DNA from: Lycium barbarum | Taxonomy: Eukaryota > Streptophyta > Magnoliopsida > Solanales > Solanaceae | Direction of reading: 5' to 3' | DNA: 64,000 nucleotides | Assembly: GCF_019175385.1 (NCBI RefSeq) | Contig: NC_083344.1 | Coordinates: forward strand, 6,052,965 to 6,116,964 | Shown here: in pieces, positions 49,180-59,929 of the stretch | Layout: every line of letters begins with the position of its first letter | How positions within the stretch are numbered: position 1 is the first letter of the stretch | Translations under genes and position numbers: made by a program | Notes under the pieces: generated by a model | Told to the model about the DNA's origin: nothing | What the model saw: the letters and a program-made list of their open reading frames with translations, nothing else | The model's database searches: none

Positions 49180-52100
49180 TGACCATTATACCTCTTCAGC
49201 ATAGAGACATGAAACACCGGACAAACCTAGGGGTATAGCTAAATCGTACGCTACCTCCCCAATACGATCGAGAATCTCAAACGGGCCAATATATCTAGGA
49301 CTAAGCTTACCTTTCTTCCCAAATCTCATCATACCCTTCATGGGTTAGACTTTCAACAAAACTTATTCCCTTACCATAAACTCAAGATCCCGGACCTTTC
49401 GATCTGCATACTCCTTCTGCCTACTCTGAGCTGCTAAGAGCTTTTCTTGAATCACCTTGACCTTATCTAAGGATTCTCTCAACATATCAGTACCCCAAGG
49501 TCTTACTTCGAATGTATCAAACCACCCAATAGGTGATATACACTTCCTCCCATAAAGTGCTTCAAATGGAGCCATATTAATGCTCGAATGATAACTAAAG
49601 AACCTGAATCGTTCGCTTAGACTGACCGTCTATTTGGGGTTAGAAAGCTGTGCTAAGGTCCAACCGAGTACACAATTCCAAATGCAGATGCTTCCAAAAT
49701 TGAGATGTAAATGTCGTGCCCCTATCGAATATGAAGGAAATAGGAACCCCATGTAGTCTAACAACCTCACGAATGTAGATCTTGGCTAATTTCTCAGCAT
49801 TATAAGTAAGCTGGATCGGAATAAAATGTTCAGGCTTAGTCAACCGATCAATAATGACCCAGATCGAATCAAACTTACCCAAGGTCTTTGGAAGACCCAC
49901 CACAAAATTCATAGCGATCCTCTCCCACTTCCATTTAAGAATGAGCATCCTCTAAAGACTACCGCTGGGCCTCTGGTGCTCGTATTTAACCTATTGACAA
50001 TTTAAACATTTGGAAACATACTCAGCTATATCACGTTTCATCCTAGCCCACCAGTAATGCTACCTCAGATCACGGTACATCTTCGTATCACCAGGATGAA
50101 TAGAATATCTAAAACTGTGGGCCTCCTCTAAAATCGTCTAAATAAAGTTATCCACTCGAGGAACGTACACGTGCCTCTTAATATTGAACACGCCCTCTTC
50201 ATCGATCACGGCGTCCTTGGCCTCACCACTCATTACCTTATCCTGACTTTTACATAAACCCGGATCATCATATTGTTTTGCCTTAATCTGATCTAGAAGA
50301 GATGACCTTGCCTCAATAAAGGCCAACACTCTGCCAGAGCTGGAGAAATCAAGTCACACCAGACTGTTAGCCAGAGCCTGAACCTCCATGGCTAATGGAC
50401 GTTCAGAAGTGACCAAACGAGCCAATCTGACTTTCTGCTTAAGGCATCCGCCATTACGTTTGCCTTGCCAGGATGGTATAAAATAGTAGTATTATAATCC
50501 TTCAATAATTCCATCCATCTCCTCTGCCTAGAGTTTAATTCCCGCTGAGTAAACATTAGCTGCAGGCTATGACGATTAGTGAATATTTTGTGATGGACAC
50601 CATAGAGATAGTGTCTCCAAATCTTTAATGCAAACACCACTGCTGCTAACTCTAAGTCATGAGCAGGATAATTCTTGTTATGAATCTTCAGTTACCTAGA
50701 AGCATAGGCAATAACTCATAACTCTCTTATCCTACATCAACACAGCGCCCAAACCTGAACAGGACGCATCACAATAGACCATAAAATCCTTACCCTTCAC
50801 GGGCAAAGCAAGAATCGGTGATGTAGTCAACAAAGTCTTGAGTTTTGAAAGCTCTCTTCACACTCATCAGACCACTAAAAAGGTACCTCTTTCTAAGTCA
50901 AAGGGGTCAAGTGTGATGCAATGGAAGCAAACCCCTTCACAAACCGGCAGTAGTAACTAGCTAACCCTATGAAGCTGCGAATTTCTGTCACACACGTGGG
51001 CCTAGCCTAATCTCTGACTGCCTCAATATTTTTAGGATCAACCATAATACCCTCTTTCGAAACCATATGCCCCGAGAAGGACACCTAATCTAGCCAAAAC
51101 TCACACTTAGGGAACTTAGCATACAACGCCCTATCCCTCAACAATCCAAGGACAACCCTCAGATATTTTTCATGATCTTCCTTGCTCTTTGAATAAATCA
51201 ATATGTCATCAATAAATACAATAAACAAAGAATCTAAGAATGGCTTAAAAATTTGGTTCATCAAATCCATAAAAGCAGCAGGGGCATTGGTAAGCCCGAA
51301 AGACATGACAAGAAACTCATAATGTCCGTATCTAGTCCGAAAAGCTGTCTTAGGGATATCCTCAGCCCGAATCTTTAACTGATGGTAGCCCGACCTCAAA
51401 TCAATTTTGGAGAACACACATACTCCCTGAAGCTAGTCAAACAAATCATCAATGCGAGGAATGGGATATTTATTCCGGATGGTGACTTTATTTAACTAAC
51501 AGTAATCAATGCACATCCGCATAGTCCCATTCTTCTTTTTCACAAAAAGCACAGGAGCGTGCCACAGAGAGACACTCGGGCAAATAAAACCCTTACTGAG
51601 AAGGTCTTGAAGCTATTTTTTCAATTCCCTCAACTCTGCTGGAGCCATACGATATGGAGGGATAGAAATAGGGCAAGTCCCCGGCTCTAAGTCAATGCAG
51701 AAATCAATATCACGGTCTGGTGGCATACCAGGTATGTCCGCAGGAAACAACTCTGCGAACTCACAAACTACAAGAACTGACTCAAGTGGTGGGTTCTCAG
51801 TATCAGTATCACGAATATACGCCAAATAAGCTAAACACCCCCTCTAAACAAGTTTCTTAGCACGAGCATAAGAGATAGTTTTCTTTGGAGAAGGATTAAA
51901 TTTCCTTTGCACCTAATTCTAGGTATCTCGGGCATGGCTAAGGTGATAGTTTTAGCGTGACAGTCTAGGATTGCATGGTAGGGAGATATCCAGCTCATAC
52001 TCAGAATAACATTGAAATCTACCATGTCTAAAATCATTAAGTCTACCCAAGTGCCACAACCCATAATCATAACAATGTAACACCGACATACTTTATTTAC

Positions 52101-52240
52101 CACAACAGAATCTCCGACCTGAGTAGACACGAAAATAGGAGTATTAAGTAAGTCACAAGTTGTATCAAAACTCTTAGAAAAATAAGTAGACACATACGAA
52201 AATGTGGAGCCCAAATCAAATAGTGCAGAATCCTACCGGC
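49180..52240 (-). pseudogene. Tekay element 2: protease, reverse transcriptase, RNase H and integrase, broken
   Basis: In coding order: a protease segment near 52225 where the usual D-S/T-G reads LFDLGST; reverse transcriptase with [16 protein letters not shown] (about 51417) and [11 protein letters not shown] (about 51215); RNase H ending in [16 protein letters not shown] (about 50450); and integrase with KWERIAMNFVVGLP, where the first catalytic Asp is replaced by Asn, then the FDRGTTFTSQFW segment. Many in-frame stops and frameshifts separate these pieces. A relic that cannot be translated. Confidence 0.9.
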
Positions 52241-52399
52241 AACAGATTGAGATAGGACCTGTGATAACTGTGTTTGAGCCCTCAACTGGTATAGCATAGA
52301 GATGGGCACGCCCTTCACTAGTCTAAAAACCTCCATGGTCTCCCTGAACTATCTGAGCACCACCCCTACCAGCCTGATAACCGCCCCTGTTAGGCTGAG

Positions 52400-53877
52400 A
52401 GCCATCTCTATCAGTCATGTGAACACCCCGCCCAGTCTGAGCACGGTCCTCACCGAAAGATCCCCCTCATTTAGATAGAGCAACTGGGGACCTGGGAGCC
52501 TGAAACTGACCACTTTGGTTACCATGCTTGAGTCTAGGACAAAATCTCTTGATGTTCCGCTGCTCGCCACACTCAAAGCAGCCACGATCAAGAGTGGGCC
52601 TCTGAACTGACACTGACGAAGCTGAATAGCCTCCCTGATCTGGAACTCGGGACTGAGAGCCCCCTGCTTAGCTGATAGAGTATTGAACAACTCCAGATGA
52701 GCCCCCAACCAAAGCCGGCATAGTCTGTTGAACCTGACGACTCGAATAACTCTGGGATCCCCATCCCTTAGAAAACGTACCACTGAAATTACCACCCTTT
52801 CGGGCCTTCTTCTCTGTAATTTGTTGTAGCCATCCTGACGAACACCCTCAACAGTCTTTATGTAATCTACAACCTCCTGAAAAGTACAACCCTTGGTCAC
52901 CAACAGCAGAGCCGAAAGTTGAAGGGCAGTCTTCAACCCCTTCACAAAACGTCTAACACTGTCCTCCTCAGTGGGCAAAAGCTGGGGAGCATAACGAGCC
53001 AATGAGTGAAATCGGGCTCGTAAGCAGCCACAGAAGAATTTTCCTGCTCAATATTACTGAACTCATCACGCCTCCTGTCCCTCAAAGTACGAGGATCATA
53101 CTTCTCATGAAATATCTGGTAGAACTGAGTCCAAGTTAATGGAGGCAAATTTGCTGCTCTACACTCTACAAACGCCCTCCACCATAGCTTAGCGTCTCCC
53201 ATGAGCTGAAAAGTCACGAACTCTACTCCATATTTCTCAACTACCCCCATCTTGTGGATCCTCTCGTGAAAATTAATAATGATCTCATAGGCATCCTCTG
53301 CCTCAGTACCAAAGAACTTTGGAGGCTTCATTTTAGTGAACCTCCAAAATAGATCATGTTCATCACCTGTCATCACTGGTCCTCCCGCTGGTCTAGGAAA
53401 TAACTCAGGTCCTGGGGCCTCATCCAAACAGGGAGCCACGACTGCGGCATGCTGTACCCCTGGCGCCTGAACTTGAGCCTGAGCCGGACCACTTGCTCTC
53501 GCACCCTGATTACCTGCTGCTGCTGGTAACATACTTGCATCTGCTAAACCATTCAATAGGTTCAGTACTCGAACCATAACATCTGACAACACTGGAGTAG
53601 CAATAATATCTGGCGAAGCTAGTGCTGCTGCAAACTCTGCCTCTTCATACTGAACAACTGGAGGCTCGGGGGACTCAGCGTATTACTGACCAGCCGCAGG
53701 AGCCCCGCCCCCAGCTAATGCTGCTGCTCCTTTGCCTCTACCACGACCACGGCCCCTGGCGTGGCCTCTTCATCTACGAGTTGCGGCCCTAGTGGCCTGT
53801 CATGCCCCTCGAGCTATGACCCCAGCGACCGGCACAGGTACTTCGTTAGCTGCTGCTACCGCACGAATCCTTACCAT
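52400..53877 (-). pseudogene. Tekay element 2: gag, broken
   Basis: The likely start is ATG at 53877 (MVRIRAVAAANEVPVP). An Arg/Gly-rich (GRGRGRGK) stretch follows, then a gag core with FHERIHKMGVVEKYGVEFVT and FYQIFHEKYDPRTLRDRRRD. Near 52590-52545 is a CCHC-type knuckle in which the His position reads Asn (CFECGEQRNIKRFC). Stops occur near 53814 and 53682, and at least one frameshift lies near 52990. The gag is not functional. Confidence 0.85.
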
Positions 53878-54077
53878 CTGTGAGAGAATTGAAAGAAAAG
53901 TCATATACCAATTTGAATCATCCAGATACCAATTGGAATCAATTAGCATGAAAGAAGGAAAGAAATTGAAGTTTCCTAGTGTCCCATAGCCTCCCGAATA
54001 TAAGTACAGACGTCTTCGTACCGATCCGCAGGACTTTACTAGATATGTCCTTTTATGATGATATCAACGAACCTAAA

Positions 54078-54089
54078 GCTCTGATACCA
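54078..54089 (-). other. Primer-binding site of Tekay element 2
   Basis: The minus strand reads TGGTATCAGAGC four bases inside the 5' LTR, the exact initiator-methionine tRNA type site. Confidence 0.9.
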
Positions 54090-54093
54090 ACTT

Positions 54094-54877
54094 TGTCACG
54101 TCCCAAACAGACATGAGTGGCACCTACACTAGTCTTATAGTGGGCGAACCGATCACTTAACCCATTATCAAGCCAATCTTAATTACTTACTCCAATTATA
54201 AAACATTGCTCACAAATAAATGATAAGGAGAACCTAACAATAATATAAATAAATAGAAAGTGCAGAAATCTAGCTATTACATCCCCAAAATTTGAAAGTC
54301 ACTGTACAAAAACTCTAACCAACAATGTCTAAAAGAGAAGTACGTCTAAAAATAACATAATGTCTGTGATGAAAATAGACATCTGAAATAAAGAAAGATC
54401 TTCAGGCGACATGACATGGATAGGATCTCACCCTCTGATCTTGTAGTGAATAACCTCAACTAGATGCGAGGTCTAGAAGACGTCTCTGGCTCAAAGTCGG
54501 CACTCACAAAAAAAGTGCAACAAGTGTAGGTCAGTACAAACACGCGTACCGGTAGGTATCATAGACCAACTAAGATTAGTATCATTCATACATACATAAA
54601 ATAAACGAAATAGGCAGACAAGCACAATAAACATGTATCGCAAATAATATCCTCAAATAATCCATTTTCAGAATAAGTCACCAATTATCAACAACGAACA
54701 GCAATACTCAAACCAAAGGAAATAAAATAACAATGAAGTTTCCCTCTCCACCACATATCTGTACACACATGCTAAATGGTAATGTTTTCTCCAAATAGCC
54801 ATGACCTGTAGGGGACCCATGATGTCCATGTACTACTCGTTCCGGAAAAAACCTCGGACCACGAGCTCACACTAGGC
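54094..54877 (-). repeat. 5' LTR of Tekay element 2, truncated
   Basis: Homologous to 45633-46407. Identity stops at CTCACACTAGGC, and the next bases are Ogre-like LTR. The missing outer 1.3 kb includes the promoter, so this copy has no LTR promoter left. Confidence 0.85.
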
Positions 54878-55081
54878 CTTCCTTTTGAGGTAATTTGAAC
54901 CCTTACTCGATCTTTGGTTATGCAGACTAGCATTAAACAGAGTTATTTGCAATTAGTAGTAGTAAATGGTGCCCTAACACACCTCAACTCATTAGGTGGC
55001 GACTCTTCTCTTTTAAATCCGCTAAAAGAGTTGTCACGTGTCCTGACACGTCTTCCGCGAGGTAAATGGGGCGCAATAGCA
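54878..55081 (+). mobile_element. Ogre/Tat-like LTR, right end
   Basis: Contains CCTAACACACCTCAACTC and TCCTGACACGTCTTCCGCGA, and ends GGGGCGCAATAGCA directly before the primer-binding site. It is the continuation of the LTR begun at 45215. Part of the LTR may be missing at the 54877 junction. Confidence 0.7.
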
Positions 55082-55099
55082 TGGCGACTTCACTGGGGA
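55082..55099 (+). other. Ogre-like primer-binding site
   Basis: TGGCGACTTCACTGGGGA immediately follows the LTR end. I recall the consensus for this lineage as TGGCGACTCCACTGGGGA, so there is one difference. Confidence 0.7.
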
Positions 55100-56145
55100 T
55101 ATTTAGGTTCTAACCATAATGGATTTAGTTTTATGTGGAATTTCTTGTTTGTTTTTCCCTTATTTTTTTTCTTTGCTTGATGTATCCTCCTTTTATTTTC
55201 TTTACCTTAGTTTTAATTGTGCTACCTTTTCCTTAATTTTTTTTACCTCCTTATTTAGTTGATTTTATTTGCTTTCATTGTATATCCGCTTTCCTTTCCT
55301 TTAATTATTTATTTTTCATGTTTAGTCTTATTTTGTGTTTTCTTGTATCATTTTTTTGTTTTACCTTATTTGTTTGTTACTTTCTTAAGTTTAAGTAACT
55401 TTTCATGTTTAGTCCCTTTACTTTTTCCCTTTACTTGCTTCCTTCCTTGTTTAATTTTCTTTCCATGTATAATTCTTTTCTTTTTCACTTTACTTGTTTA
55501 CTTGTGAAATTTATTTTCCTTCCATGTTTAATCATTTTTCTTTATTTGTAGCCTTGTTTGATTTATTTTCCTTCCATGGATAAACTTTTTCCTTATTCCG
55601 TTATTTGCTTCCTTGTTTAACTTATTTTCCTTCCATGTTTAATTCCTACCCTTGTACCCTTTGTTTGTTTCCATGTTTTACTTATTTTCCTTCCATGTAT
55701 GATCATTTCCTCCCCCCTCCCCCACTCTATACTTGTTTCCTTGTTTAATTTATTTTTCATCCATGTTTACTACTTTTCCTTATTCCCTTTTATTTGTTTC
55801 CTCATTTGATTTTATTTTCCATCATTGTTTAATCCTTTTCCTTGTTCCCCTTTATCTGTTTCCTTGTTTAATTCATTTTTCTGTCATGTTTAATCCTTTT
55901 CCTTATTCCCTTTTATTTGTTTCCTAGTTCAACTTAGTTTCCATCCATGTTTAATCCTTATCCTTACATCTTGTATTTGCTTTCTTGTTTTATTATTTTC
56001 CTTCCATGTACAATTCTTTTCCCTGCTCCCCTTTATTTGTGCCTCTATTTAATTTATGTATCCATTTTCCCTTATTCTCTTATTTGTGTTCCTTGTTTAT
56101 TTTCAAGTTTGACCCTTTTCTTCCAAATTTATCCTTACTGTTCCA
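55100..56145 (+). repeat. Pyrimidine-rich degenerate minisatellite in the Ogre-like leader
   Basis: A T/C-rich stretch of about 1 kb built from imperfect repeats of TTTCCTTGTTTAATTTATTT and TTCCTTCCATGTTTAATCC with a period of roughly 55-65 bases. The hydrophobic open frames it gives (Phe/Leu/Pro/Tyr-rich) are composition artefacts. No Ogre ORF follows, so the element is truncated near 56150. Confidence 0.7.
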
Positions 56146-56365
56146 ATTAGTGGAGTGTTGTTGAAGGAGAGATAAATTGTAGTTTCAAAAAATACTCTTA
56201 TGATTAAGACTATTAAATTTATTTCTTAAGAAACACACAAAAACACAAATAATATGGACCAAGAGAGTAGCTTTTATTTTTTATTTTTTTGTTCTATACA
56301 CACTGTTCTCCTTCTTATATGGCATAATTCACACTATTAAAGAACACAGGTTATCAAATAGTACT
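56146..56365. other. Short AT-rich spacer
   Basis: Nothing recognisable lies between the truncated Ogre-like leader and the foldback region. Confidence 0.5.
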
Positions 56366-57934
56366 CATTTTTTTGCGCGGATTGCCCTTCTTTGGGGGCG
56401 GTCTTTAAATTTTGCCCCTCATATTTGTGGTCTTTAAATTATGCCCCTCATATTGCTGGTCTTTAATTTTTGCCCTTCGCATTGCAACTCTGAGCGTTCA
56501 CGCAGAAATCATGAGGTTCTGAGTTCGAACCCCCGCTCAAGCATAAATTAAAAAAAATTGCAAGGCAAGGTTTGGGTCGCGTGTATGCCGGACCCGGCAT
56601 ACTCTTGTTAAGGAATTACCAAATTTATGCCGGACCCGGCATACTCATGCCTTATGGGCAGACTTGACATAAGTATGCCGGGTCCGGCATAACTTTGGTA
56701 ATTCCTTAACAAGTTTATGCCGGTGGGGGCATACTTTTAATGGACAAACTTTTATGCCGGACCCGGCATAAACTTGTGAAGGAATTACCAAAGTTATGCG
56801 GGCAATTCGCAGAATTGCCCTTCTTTTGGGGTGGTCTTTAAATTTTGCCCCTCATATTTGAAATCTTTAAATTTTGCACTTCGCTAAATCCCATGGGTTT
56901 CAGGTTCGAACCCCCACACAGTCAAAATTTTAAAAATAATTCGCAAGGCAGAGTTTAAATTTCGTTATGCCCCCATCGGCATACACTTGTGAAGGAATTA
57001 GCAAAGTTATGCCGGACCCGGCAAACTTATGCCTTATGGGCATACTTGGCATAAGTATGCCGGTTCCGGCATAACTTTGATAATTCCTTCACAAGTTTAT
57101 GCCAGATCCGGCATAAAAGTTTGCCCATTAAAAGTATGCCCCCATCGGCATAAACTTGTTAAGGAATTACCAAACTTATGCCAATGGGGGCATACTTATG
57201 CCATATGGGTAAACTTTGGCTTGAAGCATATATATGTATTTTTTTTTAACTTTTCAAGGTAAACCTTTAGTAATGCCTTAACTAAAAGTGTGTCCATAAA
57301 ACATAACTAAAAGTATGCCCCATAAGGCGTAAGTTTTCCTTAAGGCATAACTAAAAGTTTGCCTTATAAGGCAAAGTTTAAATTTTGTATGCCCCCTCCG
57401 GCAGACTTTGCCTTGAGGGGCAGACTTTTAGTTATGCCGAATCCGGCATAACTTTAAATTTTTCTTAAAGATTGTATGCTGGATCCGACATACACTCCCC
57501 CAGTCCTGTCTTGCGATTTTTTTTTTTTATTTTATGCCTGAGCGGGGGTTCGAACCCAGAACTTCATGTATTCGCCCATCTTTCCAAGCAAAGGGCAAAA
57601 TTTAAAGACCACAAATATGAAGGGCAAAATTTAAAGACCACCCCAAACGAAGGGAAATCCGCGTGCCGGACCCGGCATACTTATGCCAAGTCTGCCCATA
57701 AGGCATAAGTATGCCGGATCCGACATAATTTGGTAATTCCTTCACAAGTGTATGCCGGTGGGGGCATAGTGAAATTTAAACTCTGCCTTGCGATTTTTTT
57801 TTAAAATTTTGACTGTGTGGGAGTTCGAACCTGGAACCCATAGGTTTTAGCCGAAGGGCAAAATTTAAAGATTTCAAATATGAGGGAAAAATTTAAAGAC
57901 CACCTCAAAAGAAGGGCAATTCTGCAAATTTCCC
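56366..57934. mobile_element. Composite foldback region with interleaved inverted arms
   Basis: Four arms begin or end with GGATTGCCCTTC- or AATTGCCCTTC-type termini. L1 (56373-56560) pairs with R1 (57480-57662), sharing GGTTCGAACCC... plus GCTCA-type sequence and the GTGGTCTTTAAATT pair. L2 (56805-56965) pairs with R2 (57770-57930), sharing CACACAGTCAAAATTTT and its complement. The order L1-L2-R1-R2 is interleaved. The spacers are packed with ATGCCGG-type palindromes. No transposase is visible. Outer ends are approximate. Confidence 0.7.
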
Positions 57935-58036
57935 AATACTAATAACACTACTTCATAATTATTTGGACTTTAATGAAACATCATACGACGAAGCCCAAGT
58001 GCGACAAATGGGGCCTGTAGCCTATCCAAGGGAACA

Positions 58037-58381
58037 ATGAAGCTTCATAGGATCTTACTGATAGCCTGCTGTTTCATACCGGCTTCCTCAGTGCCCGGTA
58101 ACCAAGCTGCAAAGAAAAGCATCCATATCTCCAAAAGTGAAGGCTCTACATATAAAGGCCTTCCGGAAATCAATGTCACCAATGTTGGAACTCTATCCGC
58201 AACCAATCTTATTAGTTCTTCTCCACCAAGAGGAATTCTGAGGTGTTTGCTATCTCTGCCGCTTTCGCAATAGGGAGGTTCATCAGCAACTACAATGGAT
58301 TTCCCTCATATACCACTATTGTTTCCCTGCCAACAGCACCTTTAATAGCTTCCGGAATTGTTGTACCTACAATAAATTATC
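58037..58381 (+). pseudogene. Broken unrecognised gene with signal-peptide-like start
   Basis: The frame begins MKLHRILLIACCFIPASSVP, which has the basic start and hydrophobic core of a signal peptide. It continues with a segment containing INVTNVGTLSATNLISSSPP and stops at 58273. From about 58235 a second frame continues for about 48 codons (VFAISAAFAIGRFISNYNGF and SLPTAPLIASGIVVPTIN) to a stop near 58381. The second part looks like the natural continuation after a one-base frameshift. I do not recognise the family. It may be a secreted or membrane protein relic, or an exon of a larger gene. Confidence 0.4.
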
Positions 58382-58847
58382 CATTATAATTAACAATTGA
58401 TCGATGATAATAGTGGTAACTATAGTTCAGAGGTGAGTTACTTAATCTTTTAAATTATCTTACCGTGGGATTTCAGTAAAACATGCATTATGTTATCATC
58501 GGCCTATTGAGTAAACGAAGCTTATTGTCAAAAGCAGATCTAGGATTTTTAGAATATGGGTGCACCAATAAAGAAAGTAAAAAAAAAAGTATTAAATGGA
58601 AGTTGATCCCCGTTCTCCTAGGTAAATAACTTAGCAATTAACCAAGTGCTCCATTCAGCCTTTCTAAGCATGGGAGCCAGCAGATAATATTAATTAGTTC
58701 AATTCTCGAAATTATGTACATAAAATACCTAGTTTGGCAGAGAGATTATGGGGTTCATGTGCACCATATAGTACAAAACCGGCCCTAATCCAAATCCCTA
58801 TCCTTAATTAGATTCCTAAGGGTAGCTAGGTGAACTAAGCTCCCGTT
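58382..58847. other. Spacer without recognised features
   Basis: AT-rich, with no coding frame of note and no clear transposon termini. Confidence 0.5.
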
Positions 58848-59117
58848 TTGAGCTGTGTCAAAGGACATTACCACATTGGGTCTATTGAGGTTCCTAGTAC
58901 ATCAAGATCTTTGCGCAAGGCTTACAAGAGTACTCACAAGCTTACGTCCTATCTATCTGTATGTCCTACAAAATTATGCTACCAGCCAAAAATATCAGGC
59001 ATTTATGACGTTATAGCCCAAGATTTCCAGAAAGAAAACATGCAGGAAAGAAATATGCTTTTTAAACTAGAATGCTTAGGTTGTATGAGAGTGCCAATGT
59101 TCATAGATACAAAGTGA
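58848..59117 (+). CDS. Short unrecognised open frame, exon-like
   Basis: An 89-codon frame with balanced composition: Cys-containing, with SIEVPSTSRSLRKAYKSTHK and LGCMRVPMFIDTK segments. It ends TAG? no stop motif beyond TGA inside the ACAAAGTGAGTT context, so AAA/GTGAGT could equally be a splice donor. The frame extends upstream without an obvious start signal beyond its first ATG-like codon. No family is recognised, and it may be an exon remnant. Confidence 0.25.
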   Translation: MSCVKGHYHIGSIEVPSTSRSLRKAYKSTHKLTSYLSVCPTKLCYQPKISGIYDVIAQDFQKENMQERNMLFKLECLGCMRVPMFIDTK

Positions 59118-59220
59118 GTTCTAATGAGTGGTTGAAGCTCTAATTAAACACACATCATGAATGGATTTGTGGTGAACATTTATCCCGGAAAGTAAGTAAC
59201 TGATGACATCTTTCCATAGT

Positions 59221-59520
59221 ACTCCCTCTATTTCAGTTAATCTAGTGTGTTTGGTTGGTCACAGAGTGTAAGAAAAACAAAAGACTGGGCAATTCCAAAC
59301 GTACTAATAAAACTTGTAGACTTAAAACATGTCATAACAATTTTATGGTTGTAAGAGTACGTCATTTAGGTATGTGTTGGGTATTAAATTTTCTCATGTT
59401 TGGTTGATCAAAATTTTTGGATGATATTTTCTCTAGAAAAATAAACTCTTTAGAAATGAGGAAAATGACTTTCCTAGTTTGATTCTACTTGGTTACTTTG
59501 GATTATTTTCCTATCTTGTT
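59221..59520. repeat. MITE-like fragments
   Basis: ACTCCCTCTATTTCAGTTAA at 59221 resembles the left end of a very common Solanaceae MITE (ACTCCCTCCGTTTCAATTTA). A TTTGGTTGATCAAAAT segment near 59400, with ATTTTCTCTAGAAAAATAA, resembles a hAT-type MITE. Both are partial, and their right ends were not found. Confidence 0.45.
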
Positions 59521-59929
59521 TTGTTGAACCGTTATTGTGATAAAGTAATCCTGTTAAATGCTAAAATAATACTTTTCTATAATTAAACCTCGTCACTGCT
59601 TCAGCCTTGTCGGTCAATGAGATTTATTGAACACATGTGTTTCCTGTACTCATACTACACTTGCTGCATTATTTTTGGTGCAGATCTTGACCCAGGTACT
59701 ATTACTAGAGGAAAGGGGGACGTCTGAGTTCTTAGTTGTTGATTCAGGAGGCCTTGGGGTGAGCTGCCATTGTACTTAAGTCAATTCAGACTTGTATATA
59801 TTCGTTTACTTGCAGATCTTGTACTTGAGATCAGGTTTTGGGAAGATAGTATCTTACTTTCCATACTTTATGAGTATTAGCGATAGAACCTATGGATTCA
59901 CCCTTTCTAGTTCACCACTTGAAAGTTCA

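Larger units (their letters stand above)
45633..54877 (-). mobile_element. Tekay-like Ty3-gypsy element 2, nested in the Ogre-like LTR
   Basis: The 3' LTR is 45633-47729, the internal region 47730-54093, and the 5' LTR 54094-54877, where only the first 784 bp of about 2,100 remain. The order on the minus strand is gag, protease, reverse transcriptase, RNase H, integrase, chromodomain region. It carries a solo LTR insertion at 48016-49174. Because the right LTR is truncated, no target duplication can be tested. Confidence 0.9.

Noticed and set aside
41339..54877. Possibility of an integrated plant pararetrovirus
   Set aside because: The pieces have LTRs, an initiator-tRNA primer site, integrase and chromodomain segments. 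These fit Ty3-gypsy elements and not caulimovirids, which lack integrase and LTRs.
55259..56150. Hydrophobic frames that look like membrane proteins
   Set aside because: They are produced by the T/C-rich minisatellite (Phe/Leu/Pro/Tyr codons only), and no start context or family is visible.
56515..56545. A tRNA gene at the TTCGAACCCC word
   Set aside because: No acceptor stem, anticodon arm or A box can be assembled around it.
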